From Pseudomonas benzenivorans (GTDB taxonomy: Bacteria > Pseudomonadota > Gammaproteobacteria > Pseudomonadales > Pseudomonadaceae): DNA of 64,000 nucleotides. The notes below the pieces were generated by a model that worked only from the letters and a program-made list of their open reading frames with translations, did not search any database and was not told where the DNA came from. This document shows, one piece after another, positions 1-6,385 of this stretch (its first letter is position 1; every line of letters starts with the position of its first letter). A program made the translations under genes and the position numbers. The stretch is taken from NCBI RefSeq assembly GCF_033547155.1, contig NZ_CP137892.1:310001-374000 (forward strand), in the 5' to 3' direction.

Positions 1-90
1 AGTCGGCGTTTGGACATGGCGAAGGTTCCGCTCTCTGCAGCAGTGGGCGAGCCGTCGGGCCTGGTCGCCGTGCGGCGGCTCAACATGGGG

Positions 91-696
91 CTAGCGCTGT
101 TTGCGCTCGGCCTCATCGATCTCAGCGAAGACCTTTCGGTATTCGGCCTGTGAGGCATATTCGCCGACCACCTGCTCGGCAAAGCCGCCAGGCAATGCTT
201 CGCCGCTCTGCGCATCCCGCGCAAAGGTGACCACATAGCGCTGGCCCTGCAGCTCGATGAACAGCTGGTGGTAGTCCGTCGGTTTGTTCGGCTCGGCGAA
301 TGCGCTGTAGGCATAGCGAACGCGCTTGCTTAGATCAGGGGGATCGAGCAGGAGTGGTTGGATGTCAGTACCTTCTAGAGGGCCGTAATCGAATGCGCCC
401 GCGGCGACAAAAGGAAGGTCCTCCAATTGATCGCGGGTAAAAGGCAATGGTTTGTTACGCAGCATGGTGACGTTGCTGGCGCCGCCGTCCGCCTCGATAT
501 GGCGATGCCGATACATCCCGCTGGCGAACCACTGGCTGGCATCGAACATCTCTTCGACCTCGAAACCGCCGTAATACATCATGATCTTCCCGGGCATCGC
601 GCCCTCCTTGGCATGCAAATAGAGCCCGGTAGCGGCGAGGGCCGTCAGCAGGGCCAGTGTCCATACGAACGACCGGTGCAGTCGCGGGCGCCTCAT
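91..696 (-). CDS. Putative membrane-anchored immunity-type protein downstream of a PAAR/effector pair
   Basis: 201-residue protein of no family I recognise. Residues about 8-27 form one hydrophobic segment preceded by Arg/His residues, so it is probably a signal anchor with the rest in the periplasm. The remainder is soluble and rich in aromatic and acidic residues, with no Cys pairs or known catalytic motif. Its ATG overlaps the stop of the upstream gene in an ATGA junction, so the two are translationally coupled. Being the last gene of a PAAR-effector operon and carrying a periplasmic anchor suggests an immunity protein, but that role is inferred from position only. Confidence 0.6.
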   Translation of the reverse strand: MRRPRLHRSFVWTLALLTALAATGLYLHAKEGAMPGKIMMYYGGFEVEEMFDASQWFASGMYRHRHIEADGGASNVTMLRNKPLPFTRDQLEDLPFVAAGAFDYGPLEGTDIQPLLLDPPDLSKRVRYAYSAFAEPNKPTDYHQLFIELQGQRYVVTFARDAQSGEALPGGFAEQVVGEYASQAEYRKVFAEIDEAERKQR

Positions 697-1724
697 AGGG
701 GCCGGTATTCGCGCAGAGTGGCCGGCACGCCGGTGGGCGAGTCACCGGCGCGGACGCCATGAACCGCGCCTTCTTCATCCAGTGGATGGCCGATTAGCTT
801 TTCGTTCGCATCGCGGCTGGCGGCGTGCCGCACGATGGTCTCATCCTGTGCGCTGGCGGTCTTTCGAGGCGGCAGTGGGGGCTTCTCGTTCGGTAGCTGG
901 GCGTTTTTATCCCGCTTTTCCAGCCGCAGAGCGGCCAGGCGTTTACGGTAATTGCTGAGCTGGCGTCTATAGCGCTTCATTGCTTGTGAGTCGGCACTGA
1001 CCCGCGCTCGCGCACCCTCAAGCCCGGCTCGGTCACTGGCATCCCCGTAAGTCTGGTCGTAGTTGCTGCGGCGCGGGTAAGCCCAGACCGTGGCCTGGGT
1101 GGTATTGGCGATAAGCTGCGCCAGGCTCTTGTCGTAGAGGGGATCTTCATCTTCGCCGACGTGCCAGTCAGCCTGGATGCCGAGGCCGGTGCGGCAGGCG
1201 TAGGAATAGATCTTCGCGCTCAGATCGAAGGCCTCTGGCTTGAGCATCAGCGCCTGAGCATCGCGTAGACGGTAGCTGTCTACCTTGTCCAGCTCATAGC
1301 CGAACTCGATGGAACCGACCAAGCCATGGGAAAACAGGTCGAGCTGTTTGATCTCGCGCTTCTTGCGGATGCGCAGGTTGATGAAATCGAGCAGATGGGC
1401 GATGGAGTCCAATTCGCGATATTTCGCGCCATAGCGTGTCTCGACCACGCTCTTGAGGCGATCCAGCAGCCTGCGCTCATAGTCCTCGGTAAAGATCAGA
1501 AAGATGCGCTGACTGGAGTCGTTGGCCGTCGCCGGCGGGTACAGGCCTAGCTGGCGGATGCCCTGGTTGATGAAGCGCATCTTGTTGCCTTTCTGCCCGC
1601 GTAGACGCTCCATAAGCGTCATGTGCGAAGCGCCCACCACGGTGATGAAGTCCTGCTGCAGAGAAACCGCAATCTGCGCAGTGCCGTGCAGGTCACTGGT
1701 TTGTCCCTGATGTAGCTGGGTCAT
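693..1724 (-). CDS. Putative type VI secretion cargo effector with caspase-like (CHAT/DUF4347-like) His-Cys core
   Basis: 343 residues, no signal peptide or membrane segment. The centre has the layout of caspase-fold peptidases: a strand ending in FSHGLVGSIEFGY (His133), then KIYSYACRTG (Cys177), then a SLAQLIANTTQATVWAY helix-strand. In CHAT and DUF4347 families a His after a strand and a Cys in an SC/AC-x-TG-like turn form the catalytic dyad. The C-terminal third (from about 240) is basic, charged and Pro-rich. The ATG is preceded by AAGGA that overlaps the stop codon of the restored PAAR frame. Position between a PAAR gene and a membrane-anchored partner supports a secreted-effector role. 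The peptidase assignment is by motif only. Confidence 0.6.
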   Translation of the reverse strand: MTQLHQGQTSDLHGTAQIAVSLQQDFITVVGASHMTLMERLRGQKGNKMRFINQGIRQLGLYPPATANDSSQRIFLIFTEDYERRLLDRLKSVVETRYGAKYRELDSIAHLLDFINLRIRKKREIKQLDLFSHGLVGSIEFGYELDKVDSYRLRDAQALMLKPEAFDLSAKIYSYACRTGLGIQADWHVGEDEDPLYDKSLAQLIANTTQATVWAYPRRSNYDQTYGDASDRAGLEGARARVSADSQAMKRYRRQLSNYRKRLAALRLEKRDKNAQLPNEKPPLPPRKTASAQDETIVRHAASRDANEKLIGHPLDEEGAVHGVRAGDSPTGVPATLREYRPL

Positions 1725-1736
1725 AGCGTCCGATCC

Positions 1737-2263
1737 TTAGAAGCTGATGCCTTGGCTCTTGAGGTAGTTGGCCGCACTCCGGCCCCAACGCACGACTACT
1801 GACTGCGGTTCCTCGGTAAACACCCGCGTGGTATTGCCGTAGCTATTGGTATGCCCGACCACGCGCTGGCCATCGCCGCTTTCCACGCAATACAGCACAC
1901 CTTCGACCGGTTGCCCCGTGTGTCGTCGATGAGTTGGTATTGCTCGCTATGCCTGGGCAGAATCTCCGGCGGAGTGAAAGGGGCTGCCCCGGACTGCGTA
2001 CCGACCAGCACATCCCCCGAGCCGGTGACGATTATCCCGCCATGGGCCGTCGCGCTGCCCTGGAAGGCAATCGGCTTGCCGTTGATCAGGATGTTGCCGA
2101 TGCCCTGTGTCACGGCATCGCCGCAGGCGCTGCTATTGCCGACCCGAAGAGTGGGCAGGTTGTTGATCAACACATCGGGCGAACCGCTGGTGGCGGGGTT
2201 GGTGCCGTGACCGGGAAGTGGGCAGGCATTCAAATCGCTGAGACGAGAGGCGGGTTTGGCCAT
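1737..2263 (-). CDS. PAAR-domain spike protein with C-terminal extension; apparent frameshift near 1914-1920
   Basis: Residues 1-90 are a PAAR repeat domain, the sharp tip that sits on VgrG in type VI secretion, with typical segments such as GSPDVLINNLPTLRVG, GIGNILINGKPIAF and TGSGDVLVG. In the uninterrupted frame the protein ends at 1796 with a Cys/Trp/Ala-rich tail that looks non-native. Shifting frame at the CCCC run (1914-1917) gives a coherent extension (GQPVEGVLYCVESGDGQRV, then GHTNSYGNTTRVF), ending at 1737 with its TAA merged into the next gene's ribosome site. One lost G or two extra bases would explain it. The ATG at 2263 has AAGGA about 8 bases upstream, so I prefer it to the ATG at 2272. 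First gene of a three-gene operon. Confidence 0.75.
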
Positions 2264-2409
2264 GAGCGACATCCTTGTGCAATGGTGCGGACCATCCTAT
2301 GGCGCATCGGATGGTCACGGTGTGGCGAAGTTCACCTTTAGCCGAACCAGGCGAGGCAGGAGTCCGCCGGAGCTTCCGGCGGGCTCCTGTGGCGAGGTTG
2401 GCTGCCGGC

Positions 2410-2706
2410 TTACAGCTGCAGGCAGGTCTTCCTCGCCTGGTGGTTGCCGCCGAACGGCGAACACAAGCGCTGGTGCACCCGGCTGAGGAAGCCGATCTCG
2501 AACGCCCGGCGCTGCGCCCCGGGGGGCAGCGCGTCGCGCTCGATGATCAGGTTGGCCCACAGCCAGCCGGTGTCGTCGTTGCTCAACCAGGCCTGGGCGC
2601 TGGCCACGCCCCGGTCGAAGGCCTCATGGCAGTTCACCGGCCACTTGATGATCGCGCCGCGATGGCCGTCATGGGTGGGCAGGTGGCTGGTGCAGGGTCT
2701 ATTCAT
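2410..2706 (-). CDS. Small unknown protein (98 aa), last gene of the C4-RNA-led operon
   Basis: Cytoplasmic-looking 98-residue protein with segments IIKWPVNCHEAFDRGVASA and WLWANLIIERDALPPGAQRR. It is Trp-rich in the middle and basic at the C-terminus, with no membrane segment. It has a faint, remembered resemblance to small Pseudomonas proteins named after the LasR antiactivator QslA, which I cannot verify and do not rely on. Its ATG overlaps the stop of the preceding gene by 8 bases (ATG-AA-TAG), so translation is probably coupled. Confidence 0.55.
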   Translation of the reverse strand: MNRPCTSHLPTHDGHRGAIIKWPVNCHEAFDRGVASAQAWLSNDDTGWLWANLIIERDALPPGAQRRAFEIGFLSRVHQRLCSPFGGNHQARKTCLQL

Positions 2707-2974
2707 CGCCGGCCCTCCCTTGCGCCTGGGCCAACGCCCGGCGGTACAACACCAGCACGTCGCTCAACAGCGCGCGGGCGCTGTCGCAGGCCTCATGCAG
2801 CGGCCTCGCGCCGGGGCTGGACGCCTCCATGCGCGCCAGGATGTCGAACAGCTTATGCAGCATCGCCATCCGCAACTCGGCCGCCGCCTGGAAATGGCAG
2901 CCCTGGCCATCGAGGCAATCGAGTGGTTCGTAGCGTTTGGGGAAGGGAACGACAACAGCGTTGAATCTAGCCAT
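2699..2974 (-). CDS. Small unknown protein (91 aa), middle gene of the C4-RNA-led operon
   Basis: I chose the ATG at 2974 because GGAGGT lies 6-7 bases upstream; an in-frame ATG at 3019 lacks such a site. The protein starts MARFNAVVVPFPKRYEPLD, followed by a mostly helical region (residues about 30-90) rich in Ala, Leu and Arg. No domain is recognised. Helical content and size would fit a small phage-type regulatory protein, but this is only an impression. It overlaps the upstream Ash-like ORF and the downstream gene by 8 bases each. Confidence 0.5.
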   Translation of the reverse strand: MARFNAVVVPFPKRYEPLDCLDGQGCHFQAAAELRMAMLHKLFDILARMEASSPGARPLHEACDSARALLSDVLVLYRRALAQAQGRAGDE

Positions 2975-3191
2975 GACGCACCTCCAGGCAGGAGGCGAAC
3001 GACAAGGCAAACAGCCCAAGGTGGAGCCCTTGGGTAAAAGGTGGATAGCGCATTTTCCTTATGCTCCTCGAACTGATTAAGGAGCCGCCAACCGACCTTC
3101 CTACGGGTATGGGTGGCGGACCGTACGGGGGTAGGAAACCGGCGTCCGAGGGAACCGGCCAGGCCGAAGCCTGCCCCGCACGGCCCACCAT
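2967..3191 (-). CDS. Ash/Icd-like short ORF downstream of a C4-type RNA
   Basis: The N-terminal stretch MVGRAGQASAWPVPSDAGF, with in-frame upstream residues YRIS, matches the motif that I recall for the Ash and Icd-like proteins of phages P4 and P1 (MVGRAGQPxGxPV..AG). It is 74 residues from the ATG at 3191; translation could also start at 3212. The coding region overlaps the RNA target sequences of the C4-like RNA, as in the immI locus of P1, where C4 blocks translation of icd/ant. Its stop TAG lies inside the start region of the next gene (8-base overlap), so it may work mainly as a leader that couples translation. Confidence 0.4.
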   Translation of the reverse strand: MVGRAGQASAWPVPSDAGFLPPYGPPPIPVGRSVGGSLISSRSIRKMRYPPFTQGLHLGLFALSFASCLEVRHG

Positions 3192-3212
3192 AGAAATGCG
3201 ATAGCCGGGCAC

Positions 3213-3244
3213 AAAAAAAGCGCCGGCTATTCAGCTATGGCGCT
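3213..3244 (-). terminator. Intrinsic terminator ending the C4-like RNA
   Basis: On the minus strand, AGCGCC (3239-3244) pairs with GGCGCT (3219-3224), followed by a run of seven T. It would release the small RNA before the Ash-like ORF, with read-through producing the operon mRNA. Confidence 0.65.
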
Positions 3245-3299
3245 ACCGCGCCTCAGACAAAAACAGGTTCCTACACCCGGCCACGGGATTGACCGTGAC
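3213..3299 (-). ncRNA. C4-type antisense RNA (phage P1/P4-like)
   Basis: Two parts of this segment are complementary to the mRNA just downstream. CCGGCTAT at 3223-3230 and CTATGG at 3235-3240 pair with 3201-3208 and 3188-3193, next to the Ash-like start. GGTTCCTACACCC at 3266-3278 pairs with GGGGGTAGGAAACC at 3127-3140. The paired a'/b' elements, an intrinsic terminator at the 3' end and an Icd/Ash-like ORF after it are the known layout of C4 antisense RNA. The 5' end is set from a candidate promoter at 3306-3334. Confidence 0.6.
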
Positions 3300-3305
3300 C
3301 GGCGC

Positions 3306-3334
3306 ACTCTAGCCCGGTGCAATGGGTAGGGCAA
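3306..3334 (-). promoter_or_regulatory. Candidate sigma-70 promoter for the C4-like RNA operon
   Basis: Minus strand TTGCCC (3329-3334), a 17-base spacer, and TAGAGT (3306-3311). Both hexamers match consensus at 4 of 6 positions. The predicted start near 3299 lies just upstream of the b' antisense element. Confidence 0.4.
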
Positions 3335-3695
3335 GCCCGATGAAACGAGGGGCGCTTCGCCACAACAACTTGTGACGACACGCCGCATTCGGGTAGCTTC
3401 AGTCCACGCAATGACGCACCCCGCAGGCAGGACGCCGAATAGCTTTCCCCTGCTTGCATCGACTGTTTCAACTGAGCTATCCGCTGATGCAAAAATGGCA
3501 CGCCAATGCTTGCCCAGGGTTGCCGATGCGTCCCACCAGGTGCATAACACCCCACAAGGCCCCTGCCATAGGCCGGAAGCCTCAAGCTAGAGAGGTTGCA
3601 CTGATAATGGCAGGGAATGTTATCCACCCAATGGTGCGTTTAAACGCACCAGTTGGTGTCTAATTTTAGTTGCATATCAACAAGGAAGTATTTAA
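3335..3695. other. Intergenic stretch without a convincing gene; attC-like repeat at 3542-3625
   Basis: Short open frames occur on both strands here, but none has a ribosome site plus recognisable protein character. GCATAAC at 3542-3548 and GTTATCC at 3619-3625 could be the outer core sites of a recombination site. Inside them CCCTGCCAT pairs with ATGGCAGGG, but the spacing to the cores is unequal (12 versus 3 bases). The following cassette would then begin at GTTATCC. Confidence 0.3.
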
Positions 3696-4094
3696 GTGAC
3701 CATAGAAAAAGGTAGCTGTCATTGCGGCGCTGTTCGCTGGGAATTTTTCCTGCCGATAAAAACAGTCGTTAAGTGCCATTGTTCAAATTGCCGAAAGCTA
3801 CAAGGTAGCGATTACAGCACCTGGGTCGTAGTTCCTGGTGAGCAGTACTCTATAACCCAGGGCTCGGAAAAAATAACCAAATATCAAGCCAACGAAAAAT
3901 CCAGTAAAAATTTTTGTTCCAATTGCGGAACGGCTGTGTTTCTTTCAAACGGAAAACATTTCCCTGGGAACGTTGTCTTGGCCTTAGGTGCATTAGAAAG
4001 CTACTCAGAAGAACTATCTCCAAAAATACAGGTGTACACCTCAAACAAAGCCGAATGGGTGAGATTACATGATGACGAACCGGTGATTAGTTGA
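3696..4094 (+). CDS. GFA family (glutathione-dependent formaldehyde-activating enzyme-like) protein, cassette-borne
   Basis: 132 residues starting at GTG, with AAGGA about 9 bases upstream. The zinc-site pattern of the GFA/CENP-V fold is intact: GSCHCGAVRWEF near the N-terminus, KCHCSNCRK around residue 25 and FCSNCGTAVF around residue 70. Members bind zinc and include glutathione-dependent formaldehyde-activating enzyme, but most have no proven substrate. The coding region is clearly AT-rich, with codons such as AAA, ATA and TTA, unlike the GC-rich core genes. An attC site starts two bases after the stop codon, so this gene plus attC form an integron cassette. Confidence 0.85.
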   Translation: MTIEKGSCHCGAVRWEFFLPIKTVVKCHCSNCRKLQGSDYSTWVVVPGEQYSITQGSEKITKYQANEKSSKNFCSNCGTAVFLSNGKHFPGNVVLALGALESYSEELSPKIQVYTSNKAEWVRLHDDEPVIS

Positions 4095-4095
4095 A

Positions 4096-4171
4096 ATATA
4101 ACTATCGGTTCAAGTCGTTCGCTTCGCTCACTGGGACGGGCTAAATCCCGTCCCTTAACCAAACGTTATGC
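4096..4171 (+). other. Integron attC recombination site (76 bp)
   Basis: Outer cores ATATAAC (4096-4102) and GTTATGC (4165-4171) are mostly complementary. Inner boxes GGTTCAAG and CTTAACC pair with one unpaired C, the extrahelical base that marks attC. The spacers are 4 bases on each side. The centre folds further (GGGACGGG with CCCGTCCC). The length, the bulged base and the position between two AT-rich genes in one direction make this a convincing attC. Confidence 0.85.
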
Positions 4172-4189
4172 ACTTTAGGGAAATCTCGT

Positions 4190-4600
4190 ATGGATGCCAT
4201 TCTCAACAGCATCAACGACCCGTCGTGGTGGTTCAGCATTACCGCATCGACCGTCATGGCTTTGCTGCTGGCAAAGGTTTTCAATCATACGCCAAAAGTA
4301 ATAAAGAAATTACTTCGAAACCTTATCGCTCGCCGCCAAAGAAAAATCAAAAACACACGAGGCAACCAAAGTCTTGTTAACTATCAAATTGCCAGAGCAA
4401 ACTCATACTTCCTAGCATTCATAATAATCTGCTGCCTGTATTTGGCTTGGCTGGTATCAGGCTCATTCTTGGCAATCATCAAGGCCTCTACCTTTTCGGC
4501 AGCCATTTTAAGCCTGCCAATCTATATTTCAGAAATTGCCTGGTTAATTAACGATGGCTATGCAAAAGAACTAGCCAAAGCCCGAGGTAAAATTGCATAA
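4190..4600 (+). CDS. Unknown small membrane protein, second integron cassette
   Basis: 136 residues with an N-terminal hydrophobic segment (about 12-30), a strongly basic stretch (KKLLRNLIARRQRKIKN) and two hydrophobic segments towards the C-terminus (about 73-95 and 100-120). No family is recognised. The ATG at 4190 is preceded by AGGGAA. AT-rich codon use and a start 19 bases after the attC core mark it as a second cassette gene in the same orientation as the GFA gene. Confidence 0.65.
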   Translation: MDAILNSINDPSWWFSITASTVMALLLAKVFNHTPKVIKKLLRNLIARRQRKIKNTRGNQSLVNYQIARANSYFLAFIIICCLYLAWLVSGSFLAIIKASTFSAAILSLPIYISEIAWLINDGYAKELAKARGKIA

Positions 4601-4803
4601 CAGCATATATGGACTCTCCCCACAAGCGGTGAGGAATAGCTTTTCCAACCCTGTCGTCAGCGCGGTTGCATGCGTATATCCGGCCTGTGTTGGGCGCTAT
4701 CGCCCTGGCCATTCTGTAGTTCGCGCAGCGGGGGGGCAAGCGTTCAATCGATCCCTCAGATCATGATTGTTATCGGCCTTGTTCCGCTGCAGGACTCGCC
4801 TGT

Positions 4804-4896
4804 ATGAGTAAGCCCACTCGAAAGCCATTGGTGTTGGGTGTGGTCGCCTTGTTCGCTTTCCAGCTGGCCTCGGTGTTCATGGCTTATGCGGCATGA
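4804..4896 (+). CDS. Possible 30-residue single-span membrane peptide
   Basis: Reads MSKPTRKPLVLGVVALFAFQ and then a short hydrophobic tail ending YAA. A basic N-terminus precedes one membrane-length hydrophobic segment. AGGA lies about 11 bases upstream, so the ribosome site is weak. It is the only coding candidate in 4601-5101; the rest of that interval shows nothing I recognise. Confidence 0.3.
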   Translation: MSKPTRKPLVLGVVALFAFQLASVFMAYAA

Positions 4897-5101
4897 TAGA
4901 TTTCCAGTGGTTGGGCGGCAGGTGCGTATAGGGCAACCGTTACGCGCAGTCAGCGGTCGTTATAATGAATCGCTCAGTTGTGGTTTGGCCGGCGGCTCAA
5001 GTCTTTCGTGTCGTCTATAGTCCATCCTCGGTTTATGGCTGTGCCTTGCATTGATCGAGGGGCAGTCAGGGAGTGGGTGATAGCAATATGGAGGTTGTTC
5101 A

Positions 5102-5722
5102 TTGAAGGGGGCGAAAGAGTTCTGGGACAAGAGTGCGCCGCGCTACGCCAAAAGCCCGGTGAGAGACGAGGCGAACTACCAGAAGAAACTGGCGATTACC
5201 CAGGATTATTTCCGGCCGGACTGGTCCGTGCTGGAGTTCGGTTGCGGCACGGGCAGTACGGCAATTGTGCATGCGCCCCACGTCCAGCATATTGTCGCTA
5301 CCGATATATCCGGCAACATGCTGGATATTGCGGCGCGCAAGGCAAGGGCGGCAGGTGTTGAGAATATCAGCTTCCAACAGGGCACCCTGGATAGCCTCGA
5401 ACTTGAAGCGCAAAGCTTCGATGCCGTTCTGGGGCTCAACGTCCTGCATCTTCTCGATGATGTGGACGGGGCGCTCTCAAGGGTGCATGGCGTGTTGAAG
5501 CCGGAGGGCATCTTCGTGTCCAGCACTGCGCTGGTGGGTGAAATCGGTATTGTCTGGCGCGTGTTGATTTCCACCCTGCAGCTCTTGGGCCTGGCACCTT
5601 ATGTGAATCGTCTTGGTAAGCAGGCGCTTGTGTCTAAGCTTGCCGCTGCCGGGTTTAGCCTTGAATACGAATGGCAGCCGGCTAAGGGGTCGGTTTTTAT
5701 CGTTGCCAGGAAGAGCGCGTGA
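5102..5722 (+). CDS. Class I SAM-dependent methyltransferase
   Basis: 206 residues from a TTG start that has GGAGG seven bases upstream; no better ATG fits. Motif I is VLEFGCGTGSTAI (residues about 43-55), then an acidic residue ending the second strand (VATDISGNMLD) and the later motifs FDAVLGLNVLHLLDD and GVLKPEGIFVSST. This is the Methyltransf_11/25 arrangement for small-molecule methylation; the substrate cannot be read from the sequence. It stands alone between the accessory region and a DUF1801 gene. Confidence 0.8.
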   Translation: MKGAKEFWDKSAPRYAKSPVRDEANYQKKLAITQDYFRPDWSVLEFGCGTGSTAIVHAPHVQHIVATDISGNMLDIAARKARAAGVENISFQQGTLDSLELEAQSFDAVLGLNVLHLLDDVDGALSRVHGVLKPEGIFVSSTALVGEIGIVWRVLISTLQLLGLAPYVNRLGKQALVSKLAAAGFSLEYEWQPAKGSVFIVARKSA

Positions 5723-5789
5723 TCGAGGGGCGCGCAACGAGTGGCCGGTTGTTGGGCCGGTTAGTCCGCCCACTCATCTAGGAGGAAAG

Positions 5790-6206
5790 ATGTGTACTGC
5801 GAATTCGATAAGTGGGCCATCAGGCGCTGAGCTGGTCGATAAGAGGATCGCCGAGCTTGGCGGCTGGCGCGGCGAGACGTTGAGCCGGCTGCGGAATCTC
5901 ATCAAGGAAGCGGACCCAGACGTCGCCGAGGGATGCAAATGGTTTAAGCCCAGCAACCCGTCAGGGGTGCCTGTGTGGTCTCACGCCGGGCTCATCTGCA
6001 CGGGCGAAGCCTACAAGTCGAGAGTAAAGCTGACATTTGCCAAGGGGGCCTCGCTGCCTGACCCGGCCCAACTCTTCAACGCCAGCCTGGAAGGAAAAAC
6101 AAGGCGCGCGATTGATATCGGCGAGGGCGAGGCCGTTGATGAGTGCGCATTCAAGGCGCTCATCAGCGCTGCGGTTGCCCTCAATACCTCTGGAAAAGCC
6201 AAGTAG
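5790..6206 (+). CDS. DUF1801 domain protein
   Basis: 138 residues from an ATG with a near-perfect AGGAGG seven bases upstream; the frame is open further 5' but without a ribosome site. The pattern LSRLRNLIKEADPDVAEGCK-W-KPSNPSGVPVWSHAGLIC is the DUF1801 (YdhG/YjbR-like) core, followed by KSRVKLTFAKGA and a C-terminal helix. Function of the family is not established. Its end faces the convergent MFS gene. Confidence 0.75.
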   Translation: MCTANSISGPSGAELVDKRIAELGGWRGETLSRLRNLIKEADPDVAEGCKWFKPSNPSGVPVWSHAGLICTGEAYKSRVKLTFAKGASLPDPAQLFNASLEGKTRRAIDIGEGEAVDECAFKALISAAVALNTSGKAK

Positions 6207-6385
6207 GCTGGCGCTGGGCGCTCTGGCAGGAGGCATCCTGCCGTGGCTTAGCCGTCTAGGCAGGAGCTGGCCAAGCGCACGAAGCGCGGCTCCAGGCCTG
6301 CTGTCGGTGCAGTTGCCTGCATAGTTCGCGCGGCCCGGCCGTTGTCCGCTTGGGCGTTCGGTGCACGGCTGTGTACGCGCCGGTC

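Noticed and set aside
1905..1925. Programmed frameshift in the PAAR gene
   Set aside because: No slippery heptamer or downstream structure is evident; an indel or sequencing error is simpler.
2410..2706. Naming the 98-residue gene qslA
   Set aside because: The resemblance is from memory only and cannot be verified without alignment.
3227..3627. Minus-strand coding frames upstream of the C4-like RNA
   Set aside because: They lack ribosome sites, overlap the predicted promoter and RNA, and have no conserved character.
4595..4695. A second attC after the membrane-protein cassette (GCATAAC ... GTTGGGC)
   Set aside because: The outer cores are present, but the inner boxes do not pair and no extrahelical-base pattern is visible, so it is at most a ruined site.
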